Source: Populus alba
Lineage: Eukaryota; Streptophyta; Magnoliopsida; Malpighiales; Salicaceae
Length of the DNA: 64,000 bases
Direction of reading: 5' to 3'
NCBI RefSeq assembly: GCF_005239225.2
Contig: NC_133292.1
Coordinates: 10,388,985 to 10,452,984, forward strand
Under the pieces are notes generated by a model, which worked only from the letters and a program-made list of their open reading frames with translations, was not told the origin of the DNA and ran no database searches. The translations under genes were made by a program, and so were the position numbers. Shown here piece after piece: positions 1 to 11,226 of this stretch; position 1 is the first letter of the stretch, and every line of letters begins with the position of its first letter.

Positions 1-234
1 GAAAATAATAATAAGCACTGGTCTCTTCAGCTGTTCAAGGATATTTCCTCTAAAAAGAGAGATTTATATAAAAAAAATATCTTACATTTTTAATTAATGG
101 TAATAATTTTGAAAATTTAGGGTTTCGTTGGCCATAAAATCAAATTCAAAAGGGATCAAAATGTGAGTATCATTTAGAAGTGGTATGATCTTAGCAAACC
201 AAATGGATCTGTAGCTCTCATTTCACCAGCGTCC

Positions 235-465
235 ATGCTTTGTTCAACTCTCCAGACCCTACAAAGCGAATCAACTACACATCCCTGTTTCTCTCCCGCC
301 TCCAAATCCTGCCATGTTGAAAACTTGCAAATCCTTCTCTATAGAACCACACTTAACATGCATTTCAATCAACGAACTGCGCAAAAGCACATCTTTCTCC
401 TCATGATAAACCTTACGAGTCATCTGTGCAAGTCTACGCTTGCTTCCTTCCCCCTCCTGCACATG
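235..465 (-). pseudogene. PPR (pentatricopeptide repeat) gene fragment
   Basis: Read on the minus strand, this stretch encodes a short run with the PPR signature SSLIEMHVKCGSIEKDLQVF, which matches the PLS-type plant PPR pattern (SLIDMYxKCGSxxxAxxVF). PPR proteins are organellar RNA-binding factors of several hundred residues. Only about one and a half repeats remain, with no start and with stops and frame changes around them. This is therefore a relic and not a gene. The repeat match is seen directly; the family assignment rests on that motif alone. Confidence 0.5.
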
Positions 466-1006
466 CCTTCAGACCGCTTTTTAACTGGTTAATACAAAAT
501 TGTTAACTAGGCCCTCATCCAGCAATTCAAGTTTTTGGGTTCAAATGGTTTTTTGATTTTGATATCTAAACGGTTATGAATTTAAATTTTACTACTTTCA
601 TTTTATGCAAGTTTCAGACATGTTTTAGTTTAGATATTTTTATGTCACCGTTAACATTTTTGCATAGAAATTAATCGAAGAACTGCTCACAAAAAAATTG
701 ACTATTGTTAACGAATTTAGCCTGAGCTGTGTAAGAATTGCTTTACTTTCAGTTAATGATTATGGTCTTACAGTTGACATGTTTAGAGGGGGCATGCAAT
801 TCAATTGACTATGAAGGAAAACCTGATCTTGCCTGTTAACAGAGAAACTGTTTCTTTTCTGTAATGTTTCTTACATGCATGAGGATATTTTTTCAATCCT
901 TCTCATAAAGCTCAGCTAAAAAAGAGAGAAAATCATTTACATTGAATTGCATTTCCTACAAGGCAAAACTCTGTTCACTCTTCAGTGAATGACTTCAAGA
1001 ATTCTC
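466..1006. other. Intergenic, 3' flank of the first SAUR
   Basis: AT-rich sequence without a supported gene. The part nearest the SAUR (about 940-1006) holds a diverged version of the 3'-flank block that recurs below other SAUR copies. Confidence 0.6.
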
Positions 1007-1282
1007 TCATGATCTGCTCAAGCTTGAAGTGACATGGATGAAAGTATCTTCTCTACAAGGAATTGTCAAACCACCCATTGGATGATCAAAACCAAACTCT
1101 TCTTCAGCTTTACTCAGCAAATCTTGAAATATAGGCTGGTTCAGATAGGATACTGGAACCACAAATCGCTTCTTTTCGGTCTCCCCAACGTATACTGCCA
1201 CGAAACCTTTTGGCACATCAAAAGATTTTGAAGATCGGCGGAAAATTTGCTTGGCAAGGCTTCCAGTTAAACGAATTGCCAT
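1007..1282 (-). CDS. SAUR: SAUR family auxin-responsive protein (copy 1)
   Basis: This is an intronless ORF of 91 residues and a complete SAUR protein. It has a short basic N-terminus ([12 protein letters not shown]), then [51 protein letters not shown] and a C-terminal VTSSLSRS. Length and motif order fit the SAUR19-24-like clade. Known members are small, short-lived proteins induced by auxin; they bind and inhibit PP2C.D phosphatases, which keeps the plasma-membrane H+-ATPase active and promotes cell expansion. The single in-frame ATG at 1282 is followed at once by the conserved MAIR start. A TATA box lies about 135 bp upstream. It is the first of a tandem series in the same orientation. 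Confidence 0.95.
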   Translation of the reverse strand: MAIRLTGSLAKQIFRRSSKSFDVPKGFVAVYVGETEKKRFVVPVSYLNQPIFQDLLSKAEEEFGFDHPMGGLTIPCREDTFIHVTSSLSRS

Positions 1283-1665
1283 GGTCTACTTGTTGATTTT
1301 GGTGTGTAGAAGAAAATGAGGAAGCACCTGAGAGGTTTGTTGTTCAAGGAAAAGATCTCAGTAGAGAATGTGAAGGTCTGAGTTGAGGTGGTCTGGTCTG
1401 ATAGAAAGTATGTTTATATAGATGAAATGTTCTCTATGAAATCAAGAGTTAGTGGCCGAGAATCACATACTGGGGTTTGCTCAAGACAGAGATCATGAGT
1501 ATTGCGTGGTCCTGTCTTCCAACTACTCGGAAAATTTGGTGGATTGAGATAATTCGTATAAAACACAGTGTCCCACAACTACAGAGTTAGGCCATTGGAG
1601 GACCAGCTAAAGATTGGAAATGAACGGTTGAACGTCAATGCTGATATAAATGCAAAACAAGATGA
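1283..1665 (-). promoter_or_regulatory. SAUR copy 1 promoter, with conserved distal block
   Basis: On the minus strand a TATA box (CTATATAAAC) lies at about 1413-1423. Further out, roughly 1445-1665, is a block that also lies upstream of the SAURs at 2864, 5033 and 8263. It contains a GTGGTCCTGTCTTCCAACT core and an AGGACCAGCTAAAGATT stretch. In the other copies this core is preceded by CACATG, an E-box-type site that is altered here to GCGTGG. Conservation among paralogs is seen by eye; the regulatory role is inferred. Confidence 0.6.
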
Positions 1666-2735
1666 CCTGATGAGATTATGTATATGTTTGAGACAATTAC
1701 ATGTGCCATCTGAATTTTGTCATGCTGGGATCAGGGACATGCTTGGGACATCTACTTAGGGCATGATTTTGAAAACGAAGGAAGAAAGAAATGTGCAAGA
1801 GACACAGCCTTCTTTGACAAAGTCACCTAGCTAGCCTTTTCTCCTTCCGCAGTTCAAACATTGCATATAGATACGGTAACAGAAAAGTAGTTCCTGATAT
1901 TCCAAAAGTCTGGCTTGAAGAACCTGAAAGGATCTAGCCTGTTCAAAATTGCAGACTATTATTCCCAAAATGTTTTCTCGACAACGAAGAATTTTTCTTG
2001 ACCTAACATGGATTCAAAGTTGATTGTGATTTTCTATCAATGCACATCTATTTACCGTGACAACTGTAAACTGTAAAGGAACCAAGAAACTTGAAAATGC
2101 AGCCCTTTAGCTTTGCATTTTTGGATCGAATTTCAGTCTTGAATCGCCTCGCCTGAACGATGAGATGAAACTCTTGAGGATACAAATATGTACTTTGTCA
2201 GATGGAAAACTAACTTGATTGTTCATTAAGCTACAAAATTAATTTCTCCGACTTGTCTTTCATACCTCTTAAAAGTTAAGCAGAACTTCTCTTCTCTCTA
2301 ACAACTAGCACATTAATTTGATTGAGTTCAATGTCTAAATTTCTGAGCACTGACAATGCATTCATTACAGATTTTGTGGAGGATGAACGCTGAGAATACT
2401 AAGAACATAAAGCTATACTTATCTCCAATATAAGCATAGATTATCTACTTTCATCTCCCTAGTACATCAACAAGGAAGAAAATCCCCTGTTACTGTTAAT
2501 CATTCAGAACCAAATTAATGTTTGAGTCATGAATTTAATAAGAAATGATGAGAGACACTGACTTACGAGCTCCATTTAGATTAAGCACACCATAATTTAT
2601 GGCAATTCCAATTAATAAATTGGGGAGATAGTATAAAATTTCAATTTAATACCAGGAGGAAGCTAAAGGCATGTACTGCAGGGCATTGAGTACGATGATA
2701 AGACTGAAAATTTGGTAAGAAAAGCAACAGTTGCT
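1666..2735. other. Intergenic between SAUR copies 1 and 2
   Basis: No supported gene or recognisable element. AT-rich, with only short ORFs that lack motifs. Confidence 0.6.
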
Positions 2736-2787
2736 GGTAAAATCTTTCCCATTCAGTGAAAGGTAAAATCTTTCCCATTCAGTGAAA
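2736..2787. repeat. 26-bp perfect tandem duplication
   Basis: A 26-bp unit containing TTTCCCATTCAGTGAAA occurs twice back to back (2736-2761 and 2762-2787). It lies about 75 bp beyond the stop codon of SAUR copy 2, in its likely 3' UTR. Confidence 0.85.
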
Positions 2788-2863
2788 ATTTGATATTACT
2801 TGAAAATATTTACATTTAATTGACAATTCCTGCCATACAAAATTGTTTTTCTGTGATTTGTTC

Positions 2864-3139
2864 TTATGATCTACCCAAGCTAGAAGTGACATCAAGGAAA
2901 GTCTCTTCGTCGCAAGGAATCGTTAAACCACCCATTGGATGATCAAAACCGAACTCCTCAGCTTTACATAGCAAATCCTGAAACAAAGGTTGATTCAAAT
3001 AGGAAACTGGAACCAGAAATCTCTTCTTGTCAGCTTCCCCAACATATAACGCTATGAAACCTTTCTGTACATCCAAAGACTTCGATGAAGATTGACGGGG
3101 GATTTTCTTGGCAAGAACACTAGGAAAACGAATTGCCAT
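2864..3139 (-). CDS. SAUR: SAUR family auxin-responsive protein (copy 2)
   Basis: Intronless, 91 residues: [66 protein letters not shown] and VTSSLGRS. It is a full SAUR, but the usual AEEEFGF has lost one glutamate (an in-frame 3-bp loss), and PKG is QKG. The role is that of the family: an auxin-induced growth regulator acting on PP2C.D phosphatases. The start at 3139 gives the conserved MAIR N-terminus. The TATA box is about 115 bp upstream and the promoter block is shared with copies 1, 3 and 4. The lost glutamate and altered PKG could signal mild relaxation, but the frame is open throughout. Confidence 0.93.
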   Translation of the reverse strand: MAIRFPSVLAKKIPRQSSSKSLDVQKGFIALYVGEADKKRFLVPVSYLNQPLFQDLLCKAEEFGFDHPMGGLTIPCDEETFLDVTSSLGRS

Positions 3140-3545
3140 TGTTTCTTTTTTGACGTATCTCTAAAGTAAAACTTAGCAGGTTTGTTGTTCAAAGGAAAAG
3201 TAATCAGTGGAGAATGTGAAAAAGTGGTTGGTTGTGAGCCAAGTATGTGGACATGTATATATAGGTGAAAATGGCATGTTCAAAATCCTCCCATTTATGG
3301 AGTTAGCGGCCAAGAGACGTTGGGATGGGGTCATTTTGACATAGCTCATGAAGGTATCACATGGTCCTGTCTTCCAACTATTCAACAAATACAAGGGACT
3401 TGGAAAATTCATATCCGTCATATTGGGTCTCTATGTTGGAAAACAACATATGCCCTACAACCACACAGACGAGTCTACGGAGGAGAAGCTAAAGATTGTG
3501 AAGGGACGGTTTGATATCAACATTGACATAAATTTCTCTGAAGTA
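3140..3545 (-). promoter_or_regulatory. SAUR copy 2 promoter, with conserved distal block
   Basis: The minus-strand TATA box (CTATATATAC) is at about 3253-3264. The conserved block at about 3300-3540 contains ATCACATGGTCCTGTCTTCC and CATATG (3448-3453) followed by CCCTACAACCACAC. CATATG is the motif described as the NDE element of soybean SAUR promoters. Its presence is seen; function is inferred. Confidence 0.6.
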
Positions 3546-3809
3546 ATGCTTGGGTTAGGTACGTATATGGTTAAGACAGGATTAATAGTTTTCTCAACGT
3601 AAATGGCCATGTGACCAGAAACATGCTGCGACATCTAATGTGGCATGTACTGAGGCTGAATCAACAAGACATCTAGATGTAGACTGGGATCTAGCCATGG
3701 ATTGTGTTTGTGCAAAGACAATAATCTAGAAGGTTAGTCGGTCAGCTGAAATAACGTGTCGTGTAATCCAGAGAGAACTTGTTTTCAATTGATAAAAGTA
3801 GGTTCAAAA

Positions 3810-3813
<4 letters not shown>

Positions 3814-3865
<52 letters not shown>
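3814..3865. repeat. (TA)n microsatellite
   Basis: About 26 uninterrupted TA dinucleotides. A likely polymorphic simple repeat. Confidence 0.95.
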
Positions 3866-3867
<2 letters not shown>

Positions 3868-3907
3868 TCTTTATGGCAAAGGTTGTTTTCATTGAAAGAA
3901 TGTGGAG

Positions 3908-4036
3908 TTGACTTTGTCTTTCAGGATAATTCATTATCTTCTTTAGAAGGAAGAGTATTATTCTATATGTTAGAGCCTGCTCCATTGAATGCCAGAGCTT
4001 TTGGTTGATTTTGTCTTTCAGGATAATTCATTATCT
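3908..4036. repeat. Spaced direct repeat (about 32 bp, 97 bp apart)
   Basis: TTTGTCTTTCAGGATAATTC with flanking bases occurs at about 3908-3939 and again at about 4005-4036, with one or two mismatches. This suggests an old local tandem duplication. Confidence 0.7.
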
Positions 4037-5032
4037 CTTTAAAATGCAAGACCTTCTTGAGATGTCTGACACGTCTTAAAATAAAATAAAATCAGGGTTC
4101 AACACATGCGGATGAGATTCAGGAACTTCACAGGGAGAAAGCTGTTGTTTGTAAAAGTGGATAGACGGCTGGACAAGCAAGAATTTCCTCGTGATTGTAT
4201 GTATACAGTGCAAAAGAAGAATCGCAAGGAATCCCATAATTAACTTCTCTTTTTATACGATTCAAACCGAACTTGATTTTGAAGAAGGAATGAAGGGTCT
4301 TTAATTTTCAGATTGATCTTTCATACGGCTTGAAATTGAACCAGAACATTTTGAATTTTTCATCTTTGAACAGATACATGCATGTTAATCGAAAGCCTCA
4401 GACAAGATAATTAACTGAACAGGTGTAAAAATATTCTACTAGGAACAGGGTTAGTGTAAGACTGCAATTCAATTAGCTATTAGGAAGAAATTTTTTCAAA
4501 AGAGTTGGGAAAGTAAGCTTGTAGGTTTTTTGAACTAGAAAAACAGAAACTAAAGAGAAAATTTGAGTGAAATTTCCTAGTCTTTCATTTGAGTGTTCTA
4601 CCACTTGCAGGATACATAACTGATATATATAAAGAGAAAGCTTGGATACTAGAGACTTCTACATATAGAAGTCAATACATAATCTGACAGACTTCCAGCT
4701 TTTACTTAGAAACTTGTTCAAAATCATATCTCCTGCAATCTCAGACCATACTCCATACATATCAGATTTCATATCAGTTCAGGTCCCAAAATATCAGTAC
4801 ACATACTAAACATGTATACTGCAGAGTATTTAGAAAAAGTTTCATTATCCTTACAAGACTAAATAGATCATTAATTATTTGAGAGAGAATTGCAGAATAA
4901 GAGAGGGAAAACAACCACTTCGGTATAAAATATATTTCTCATTTCGCAAGAATTAGTAAAAAAAAATTATTTACACCCAATCGGCAATTCCTGCCATGCA
5001 AAATTGTTCTGTGTGATCAGTTAAATTACCCC

Positions 5033-5338
5033 TTATAATCTACTCAAGCTAGAAGTTACATCAAGGAAAGTATCTTCCGCACAGGGAATAGTCAATCCAC
5101 CCATTGGATGATCAAAACCAAACTCCTCTTCAGCTTTACTTAGCAAATCTTGAAATGAAGCCTGGTTCAAATATGATACTGGAACCACAAATCGCTTCTT
5201 CTCAGTTTCCCCAACGTAAACTGCTAGGAAACCTTTTGGAACATCTGAAGACTTTGAAGCTGCTTTATTGGCGCATGAAACAGGCCGACGGAGGCTTTGT
5301 TTAGCCAGAAACCCAAGCAAACGAATAGCCATTGTCAC
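5033..5338 (-). CDS. SAUR: SAUR family auxin-responsive protein (copy 3)
   Basis: Intronless, 101 residues from the ATG at 5338, or 99 from the ATG at 5332 (MTMAIRLLG; the second start matches its paralogs better). The N-terminus carries an extra CANKAASKS segment, as in copy 4. Then follow [51 protein letters not shown] and VTSSLSRL. It is a complete SAUR with all core motifs. Role by family: an auxin-responsive regulator of cell expansion through PP2C.D inhibition. It shares its promoter block and 3'-flank block with copies 2 and 4, so it arose by tandem duplication that included the regulatory DNA. Confidence 0.95.
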   Translation of the reverse strand: MTMAIRLLGFLAKQSLRRPVSCANKAASKSSDVPKGFLAVYVGETEKKRFVVPVSYLNQASFQDLLSKAEEEFGFDHPMGGLTIPCAEDTFLDVTSSLSRL

Positions 5339-5765
5339 TTTAATGTTGATGTATCTAATTCAGAAGAAACTAATCAGCAGATTTTTGGTTGAAGGAATAC
5401 GAGTAAAGAATGTGAAGACTTGTTTGGTTATGAGCCAAATATTTCGATGGTATATATATAGGTCATGATGAAACGGTATGTTCAAAATCCTCATCAATCT
5501 GAAGTTGATATATGGACAAGAAACAATTGGATGGGGTCTGCAATTTAGACATAGCTCATAAGATCATCACATGGTCCTGTCTTCTAACTGGTCAACAGAT
5601 ACAGGGGACTTCGGAAAATTCATGTCCATCATATTGGGTCTATATGTTGGAAAACATCATATGCTCTACCACCACACAGACAAGCCTTTGGAGGAGAAGT
5701 TAAAGATTGTGAGGGACAGTTGGATATCAATAATGCTGATATTATAGATGTAAATCTAAGGTAAC
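5339..5765 (-). promoter_or_regulatory. SAUR copy 3 promoter, with conserved distal block
   Basis: The TATA box (CTATATATATACC on the minus strand) is at about 5450-5462. The block at about 5505-5760 has ATCACATGGTCCTGTCTTC and CATATG (5660-5665) followed by CTCTACCACCACAC, in the same order as copy 2. Confidence 0.6.
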
Positions 5766-6090
5766 TTGGACTAGGTACATGTCCAGGAAAATCAGTAGAT
5801 GCTCTCAACCTACTTGATTCCGCGATTAGAGACATCCTTGCGACAACTAATTAATTTGAGGCTTGTAATCAGATGGAGGCAGAATAGATAAATTAGATGT
5901 TAGATGTTACTGTAACGTATCTCCCCTAGAACATAAATTTAAAGGACGAAAATGAACAATTGGCAATTGTCTAATGCCATTATCTATAACAGAAGCTGAA
6001 CAGCATTAGCAAACATTAGAATATATAGCAATCCTTTAGACCACATACGAACTTCAAGTCCGTGTTTGAACACCTCGCATGTTATGCAGC

Positions 6091-7200
6091 TCACCAATGA
6101 CGATAATTATCGTCATAACTTGTGTAGTGGATCATGGGATTGACCGAGTGCGACGGTGCAGCTGCCGCCCCTGGCTGCATCCCCCCATATGGGGGTAAGA
6201 AGGGTGGCCTTGGCATATACATTGGTTGTGGAGGCACCGGTTGTCTTGGTCTTCCATACATCGATATTGGTCTATTGAAATGGCTTCCATTAAATGGTCT
6301 CGAGGATCCAAATTGATCCATAGGTAATTGGCTACCATAAAATGGCTGTGAGGATCCAAATTCATGCATAGCTAATTGGTTTCCATATATTGGCTTTGAT
6401 GATCCAAATTCATTCATAGGTATCCTTGGAGCATGCCACTTATTGTCCGCATTAGCTTCTGCAACCAAAGATCTAGCCCTCGGTTTGTTTCCGAATATTA
6501 TTTTACCAAGCCAACACCATTTACCCTTCTTGCTGTCTCTCGCGACGTACATGTTAGGGTTATCATGAAAAAACCTGTTGGCGGGTACTGCGCCGGGAAC
6601 TGAATCGCTCTTCCTATAATAATTTTTATTCAAATTAGTTTCATCCTTGTCGTGGCCACCACCACTCTCCATGGGTTCTTTCTGAAAGGAAAAAAGTTCT
6701 GCCTTTTTTCCCCACTCAGCGAACTTCTCTAGAATTACCCCAGGCTCAACACTGCCGGAAACGATCACCAAATCTTTTGCTGTGTCGATGGTGATGGAAT
6801 TCACCCCTAGCAATTAGGCACAATTTTTAAGAAGGAAACGCTTGCAAAAATATTATTACAAGGCACACAGACAAATCCATGAAACTGTAAGAAAATAATA
6901 ATATAAAAACCTTTGATTTTCTGCAACTTTTCCTTGGCTCTCAGCGTGCATCTTGAACAGCAACTTAAATGCACTTTCACAGTGAAAACCTGAAAAAAAA
7001 AAAAAAAACAAAACAAAAGGGCCAACCAAAAGAATAGATTTCATAAACAAATTGTTAAAGTTAAAAGGATGAATTCATAAATTAAAGCAGGGATGTACCA
7101 TTTATTTTTTACATGAAAACAGAAGAAGAAAAAGTGACCTATATATACAAATTAAATAGATATGCAAGGAGCTAGAGAAAGGAATTACAGGGACAGCCAT
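6091..7200 (-). CDS. Heavy-metal-associated (HMA) domain protein, three exons
   Basis: The proposed exons on the minus strand are 7200-7189 (four codons, MAVP), 6989-6911 and 6806-6091, with GT..AG introns and matching phases (0, then 1). This gives about 268 residues. Residues 5-70 form an HMA fold: VFTVKVHLSCCSRC, with a metal-type C-x-x-C at about 15-18, then KEKLQKIKG, VNSITIDTAKDLVIVSG and VEPGVILEKFAEWGKKAEL. The tail is rich in Gly, Pro, Met and Tyr and holds three 16-residue repeats (MNEFGSSKPIYGNQLA type). Plant HIPP proteins end in a CaaX farnesylation box. This one ends in NYRHW, so it belongs to the non-prenylated HPP type. Metal binding is inferred. The tiny first exon is the least certain part. 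A TATAAATA-like box lies near 7283-7297. Confidence 0.75.
6274..6417 (-). repeat. Three 48-bp repeats within the HMA gene
   Basis: Exactly three 16-codon units encode M-x-(E/Q)-FGSS-x-P-x-(Y/N)-G-x-x-x-x. They lie in the disordered tail of the HMA-domain protein. Confidence 0.85.
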
Positions 7201-8262
7201 TGGAATTACTGTGGTGTTTTGGAAGGTAAGAAGGCAGTTTCTTTTGAAGACAAAGTGATAACTTCAATGGAGAACTCGTTAGGTTTTATATTTATATACA
7301 GGATTAGGGTTTTGCTTGATCTTTACGTATAATTTCTAATTAATAGGGCAGTTAATTCGTTCAAAATCTAGTATCGGGTGTTCCCATAATTGAAAATTAA
7401 GTGCAATTAATTAATTAATTAGTAGAAATAAATTAAATCTTGTTAGATATCATGCACGCAACTTCTTTATTTATTTTTCATCTTTGATAGAATGCATGTT
7501 GGCCTCCATGCATGTATTTTGAGTATAATAAGGAATTGAAGTTCATTCAATTATTATGAAAATTAAATCCATAATTTTTTTCAATTCAAAGAATTTTCTC
7601 ATAGAAAAATTCTATACTAAATGAATCTTTTTTATACCATTTCCCCCCTGATAAATCTTTTATTTCTTTTTCACCACCTTAACATGATTTTTTTTTTTAC
7701 ACATAGCCGCCTAATTAGGTGGGAGTAAGTGAGTAATTATTGTCTGAGTATTTAATGCTGAACCGATATTTTCTCTGCAAATAATTAAAGCACCTAGTTT
7801 ATATCAATAAAAGGGAGATTTTAATTTCTGTAATTAACAATATTTAGTCATGGATTCTGATTTTGCTAAATTACATAAATGGAAATGAAATTATAATTAG
7901 ACTCAAATGAACGGGAAGTTTCACATTGGGCTGGAATTTGTGTATCGTTGGCAGTGAGAGTACCCGATCCATGGGCTCTAGGAGGGCACGTAGTTAACCT
8001 GCGCACTAGTACAGACATCAAACCTTGTTTTCCGAACCATCTATATATGGAGCCCATAGATCCCAGCCATCCCAGAAAATGGAGCCTGGCAAGGTTAGAC
8101 CCATTATGCCATTGTTGGTGGAATCGATGAAGGGAAGGACATGCTGTGAGATCAAATTGGAGGCAGAACATTTAGCCAAAAAAACATTTACATAGAATTG
8201 GAAAATCCTGCCAACAAAAATTGTTTTTCTCTAATTATTAGATTAACAGCCTCTCTTGTAAG
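7201..8262. other. HMA gene promoter and SAUR copy 4 3' flank
   Basis: About 7201-7330 is the upstream region of the HMA gene, with the TATA box near 7290. The rest is AT-rich and holds no supported gene. At about 8190-8225 is the conserved SAUR 3'-flank block (AATCCTGCCAACAAAAATTG). Confidence 0.5.
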
Positions 8263-8559
8263 TTAGAATCTACTCAAGCTAGAGGTGACATGAAGGAAAG
8301 TCTCTTCGGGACAAGGAATGGTTAAACCACCCATTGGATGATCAAAGCCGAATTCCTCCTCAGCCTTACTCAGCAAATCTTGAAATGAAGGCTGGTTCAA
8401 ATAGGAAACTGGAACCACAAATCTCTTCTTCTCGGTTTCTCCCACATAAACAGCTAGGAAACCTTTCGGTACATCCAAATACTTTGATGAAGCTTTATTT
8501 GCTGTCGAGAAAGACCTACGGAGACTCTGTTTAGCCAGACCAGGCAGACGAATAGCCAT
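8263..8559 (-). CDS. SAUR: SAUR family auxin-responsive protein (copy 4)
   Basis: Intronless, 98 residues: [16 protein letters not shown], a [10 protein letters not shown] linker, then [56 protein letters not shown] and VTSSLSRF. Every core motif is intact and close to the SAUR19-24 consensus. Family role: a rapid auxin-response protein promoting cell expansion by inhibiting PP2C.D phosphatases. It is closest to copy 3, with the same N-terminal linker. The TATA box is about 105 bp upstream of the ATG. Confidence 0.95.
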   Translation of the reverse strand: MAIRLPGLAKQSLRRSFSTANKASSKYLDVPKGFLAVYVGETEKKRFVVPVSYLNQPSFQDLLSKAEEEFGFDHPMGGLTIPCPEETFLHVTSSLSRF

Positions 8560-8945
8560 TATGTCTTTCTTGATTGTAGAACAGAAATTCTCAGGTTGAA
8601 GGGAGTAGTAGATCGGTAGAGAATGTGAAGGCTTGGCTGTGGGTACGAGCGATGGATATGGATATGTTTATATAGGTGGAATGGTACGTTAAAAATCCTG
8701 CAGAGTGTGGGATATGTGGCCAAGAAACATTTAGCAGAGTTCTGTTTACGACATTGGTCATAAATATATCACATGGGCCTGTCTTTCTACGATTCAACAT
8801 ATGTAAGGGACTGAGAAAATTCTTATCTTCAAATGACGAAAAATCAACAATCTGCCCTATAACTATAGTGAAAAGCCAATAAAGGACCAGCTAAAGATTT
8901 GGAAAAGGACAGTTGGATATGAATGTTGGTATGGATGCAAAACTA
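8560..8945 (-). promoter_or_regulatory. SAUR copy 4 promoter, with conserved distal block
   Basis: The TATA box (CTATATAAAC) is at about 8667-8676. The distal block at about 8695-8945 has ATCACATGGGCCTGTCTTTC and GGACCAGCTAAAGATT. The CATATG site of copies 2 and 3 is altered here (AATCTGCCC). Confidence 0.6.
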
Positions 8946-10339
8946 AGCGACCCCATTGGATTTTGCATGAATAAGCATTCTCAGTATGAGAAAAAGAAGG
9001 AAGGTATGTGAATTAAAAGAGAGAGGAGAAGCTGAGGATTGAGTTTTTGATGTAGAAAGTTAAAGAGAGTAAGATCCAATTCGTGTTTGTAAGAAGATAT
9101 TATTATGTTCTTCGTACTAGGAAATACAAGAAATACTTGTTTGATTATGGTCTTTGTTGCTGCACATTATGCCTGTAGTTAATAAACCCGGCATAACCAG
9201 GTGATTGATCGAGAAACTTGCAATCTAGAATTGAGTTTTATTTTGAATAAAAGAAAGTTATTATCTTAATGAATTCACCCAATAACTCATGAGTTAATTC
9301 GATAACCCAGTTACTTGAAATCCTTTTTCGAGTCACACCTCGGATTAAGTCCGACAACAATGATTATCATCAAGAGAATTATGAGACAATCATAAAAGAG
9401 GACCCCACTTGAAATTCATGAATTGCAGAAAGAAGATCATTTCTGTGGATGAAATTAGAATGCAGGACAAGCTTCAGACATCTAGTTTGGTAATGATGTG
9501 AATGTGTCCGGCCTCGACCAAAATTTTCTTGTCATTAATTTCCCTCGAGATGCATGGTTAAAAACAGAAAGGCTAGCCTTGGTAAATCTGCAGTCGAAGC
9601 TTTATTCACCAGCATTTATTGCTTTAGCAGAAAAACTCTTACATGGATCACAAAAAGTAAAGGAAAAGAAGAAGAAGTTCTTGCCAGACAAGGCCTTGTG
9701 AAGAGCAGGTGAAGTAGGTGGCAATGCTCCTCCCTTTTAGAACCTATCCCACATTTCAGAAATCTTGTTCGTACTGCAGTTTATGAAATTAATTCTGATA
9801 ATTGACTGCTTAATTGTTTTTATCCATCAAATATATAATGTGGTTGCCACCAAGACAGTAATTTTTTTCTGTGTGTTGAGACTTGAGAGAAAGCAACAAT
9901 GCTAGCCTCAAGAACATTCCAACATATGTTATATATGAGCCTTGCTATGTATTCATTGTGGTACTGGTAAAGCCGCATATCCATTCATTTACGAGCTTTC
10001 AAACAATATTAAAGGAAGATTAACCAACGTTAAACTAACAGAAATTAAAGAAGTGTATGCTGCTTAAACAATCGATGGCAATATGCAACCTAATAAGAAA
10101 ACAAATCAAGAACTTGATCAAATAATTTTTGGCCATTTGTATCAGTTAATCCAATCATTATGGGAATAATATTCAATGATATTGAATTGATTACGAGGGA
10201 AAACAAAGAAAGTTTCTCATTTTTGAAATTGTTTGATTCTATAACAGAAAAATATAGTTATCAAAGTGTGGATTCACATCAAATTGGCAATTCATGCCAA
10301 ACAAGATTATTCTATCTGATTAGTATGATTGCCTCTATT
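8946..10339. other. Intergenic between SAUR copy 4 and a SAUR relic
   Basis: No gene supported. A 67-codon ORF at 9498-9701 shows no motif and is not called. About 10275-10310 carries the SAUR 3'-flank block (GGCAATTCATGCCAAACAAG). Confidence 0.6.
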
Positions 10340-10596
10340 TTATGATCTAGTCAAGCTAGAAAGGACATCAATGGATGTATCTTCTCTGCAAGGAATTTCA
10401 AACCAGCCTTTGGATGACTAAAACCGAACTCCTCTTCAGCTTTATTAAGCAAATCTTGAAATGAAGGCTCATTCGGATAGGACAATGGAACTACAGATCG
10501 CTTCTTCTCTATTTCACCGATGCAAACAGCTAAAAATCCTTTTGGTATATCTAAAGATCTTGAAGCACATCATGTACCTTGGCAATGACCATCATA
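10340..10596 (-). pseudogene. Decayed SAUR copy
   Basis: The minus strand reads through recognisable SAUR blocks: [39 protein letters not shown]. Three lesions are visible. The N-terminal part is shortened and out of frame, with a stop soon after the candidate ATG near 10595. The GLTIPC block has lost one base. The conserved HPMGG motif has become HPKAG. It lies in the same orientation and spacing as the intact copies, so it is a dead member of the tandem series. Confidence 0.9.
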
Positions 10597-11226
10597 GCAG
10601 AACATGGTTTTTTAAGTAATTAGCCTCAACATCTATTGCTGTAAAAATTGTAACAGCTAGAGGAACAGATCAGTGATTACACTAAATATTGTACGTCTGT
10701 CTCTAAATTTTCCTTACTTTGTTTTAACTCTACAGGTATCGGTATGAACACAAGTTCTTAATATTTGACATGATGCAATCAAAGTAAACTTGACTTCTTG
10801 AGGCCTTTGTCTGTGATGAGCTGATGCCTGGCACCATAAACATGTTACTTTATTGTTACTACAGCAACATATAAAAAGACTGCCCAAATCCAGTTTCAGA
10901 TGAAGAGTTTTTTTAAAATTTTTTGGTTATGGGGGGTAAGTAATTAAAGCAATGATCATGGAGTAGCGCATTTAACGAACGTAAGACAACACGACAGAAA
11001 TTTGCAAGAGAACAATATATAGCCATGAGAAAATTAAAGAACTCATTGATTAATGCATTCACTCTCAAATTTGAAATACAATTTGAGAAGACAGCAGTAG
11101 TACTGTGAACCTTGTTCATTTCCCTTAAGGAAGAAAAAAGGTATCCGAGAAAAGGTCTGTAGTCTTAAGTCCTCAGTGTCTTATTTGCAAAAAATGTGCT
11201 TGAGTCAATCTCCGCCACTATCTGCT
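10597..11226. other. SAUR pseudogene 3' flank, duplicated in the next subgroup
   Basis: No gene. About 10985-11120 is a diverged duplicate of about 16080-16210 (shared CAAGAGAACAATA, ATTGATTA and GAAATACAAT segments). This shows that the duplicated unit includes DNA beyond the SAUR stop. Confidence 0.55.

Larger units (their letters stand above)
3546..5032. other. Intergenic between SAUR copies 2 and 3
   Basis: No gene supported. It holds a TA microsatellite and a short direct repeat, listed separately. The last 60 bp carry the conserved SAUR 3'-flank block (GGCAATTCCTGCCATGCAAA). Confidence 0.6.

Noticed and set aside
3785..3985. 66-codon minus frame over the TA microsatellite
   Set aside because: Ile-Tyr run created by the (TA)n repeat.
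9498..9701. 67-codon plus frame
   Set aside because: No motif, no TATA or splice context; treated as chance.
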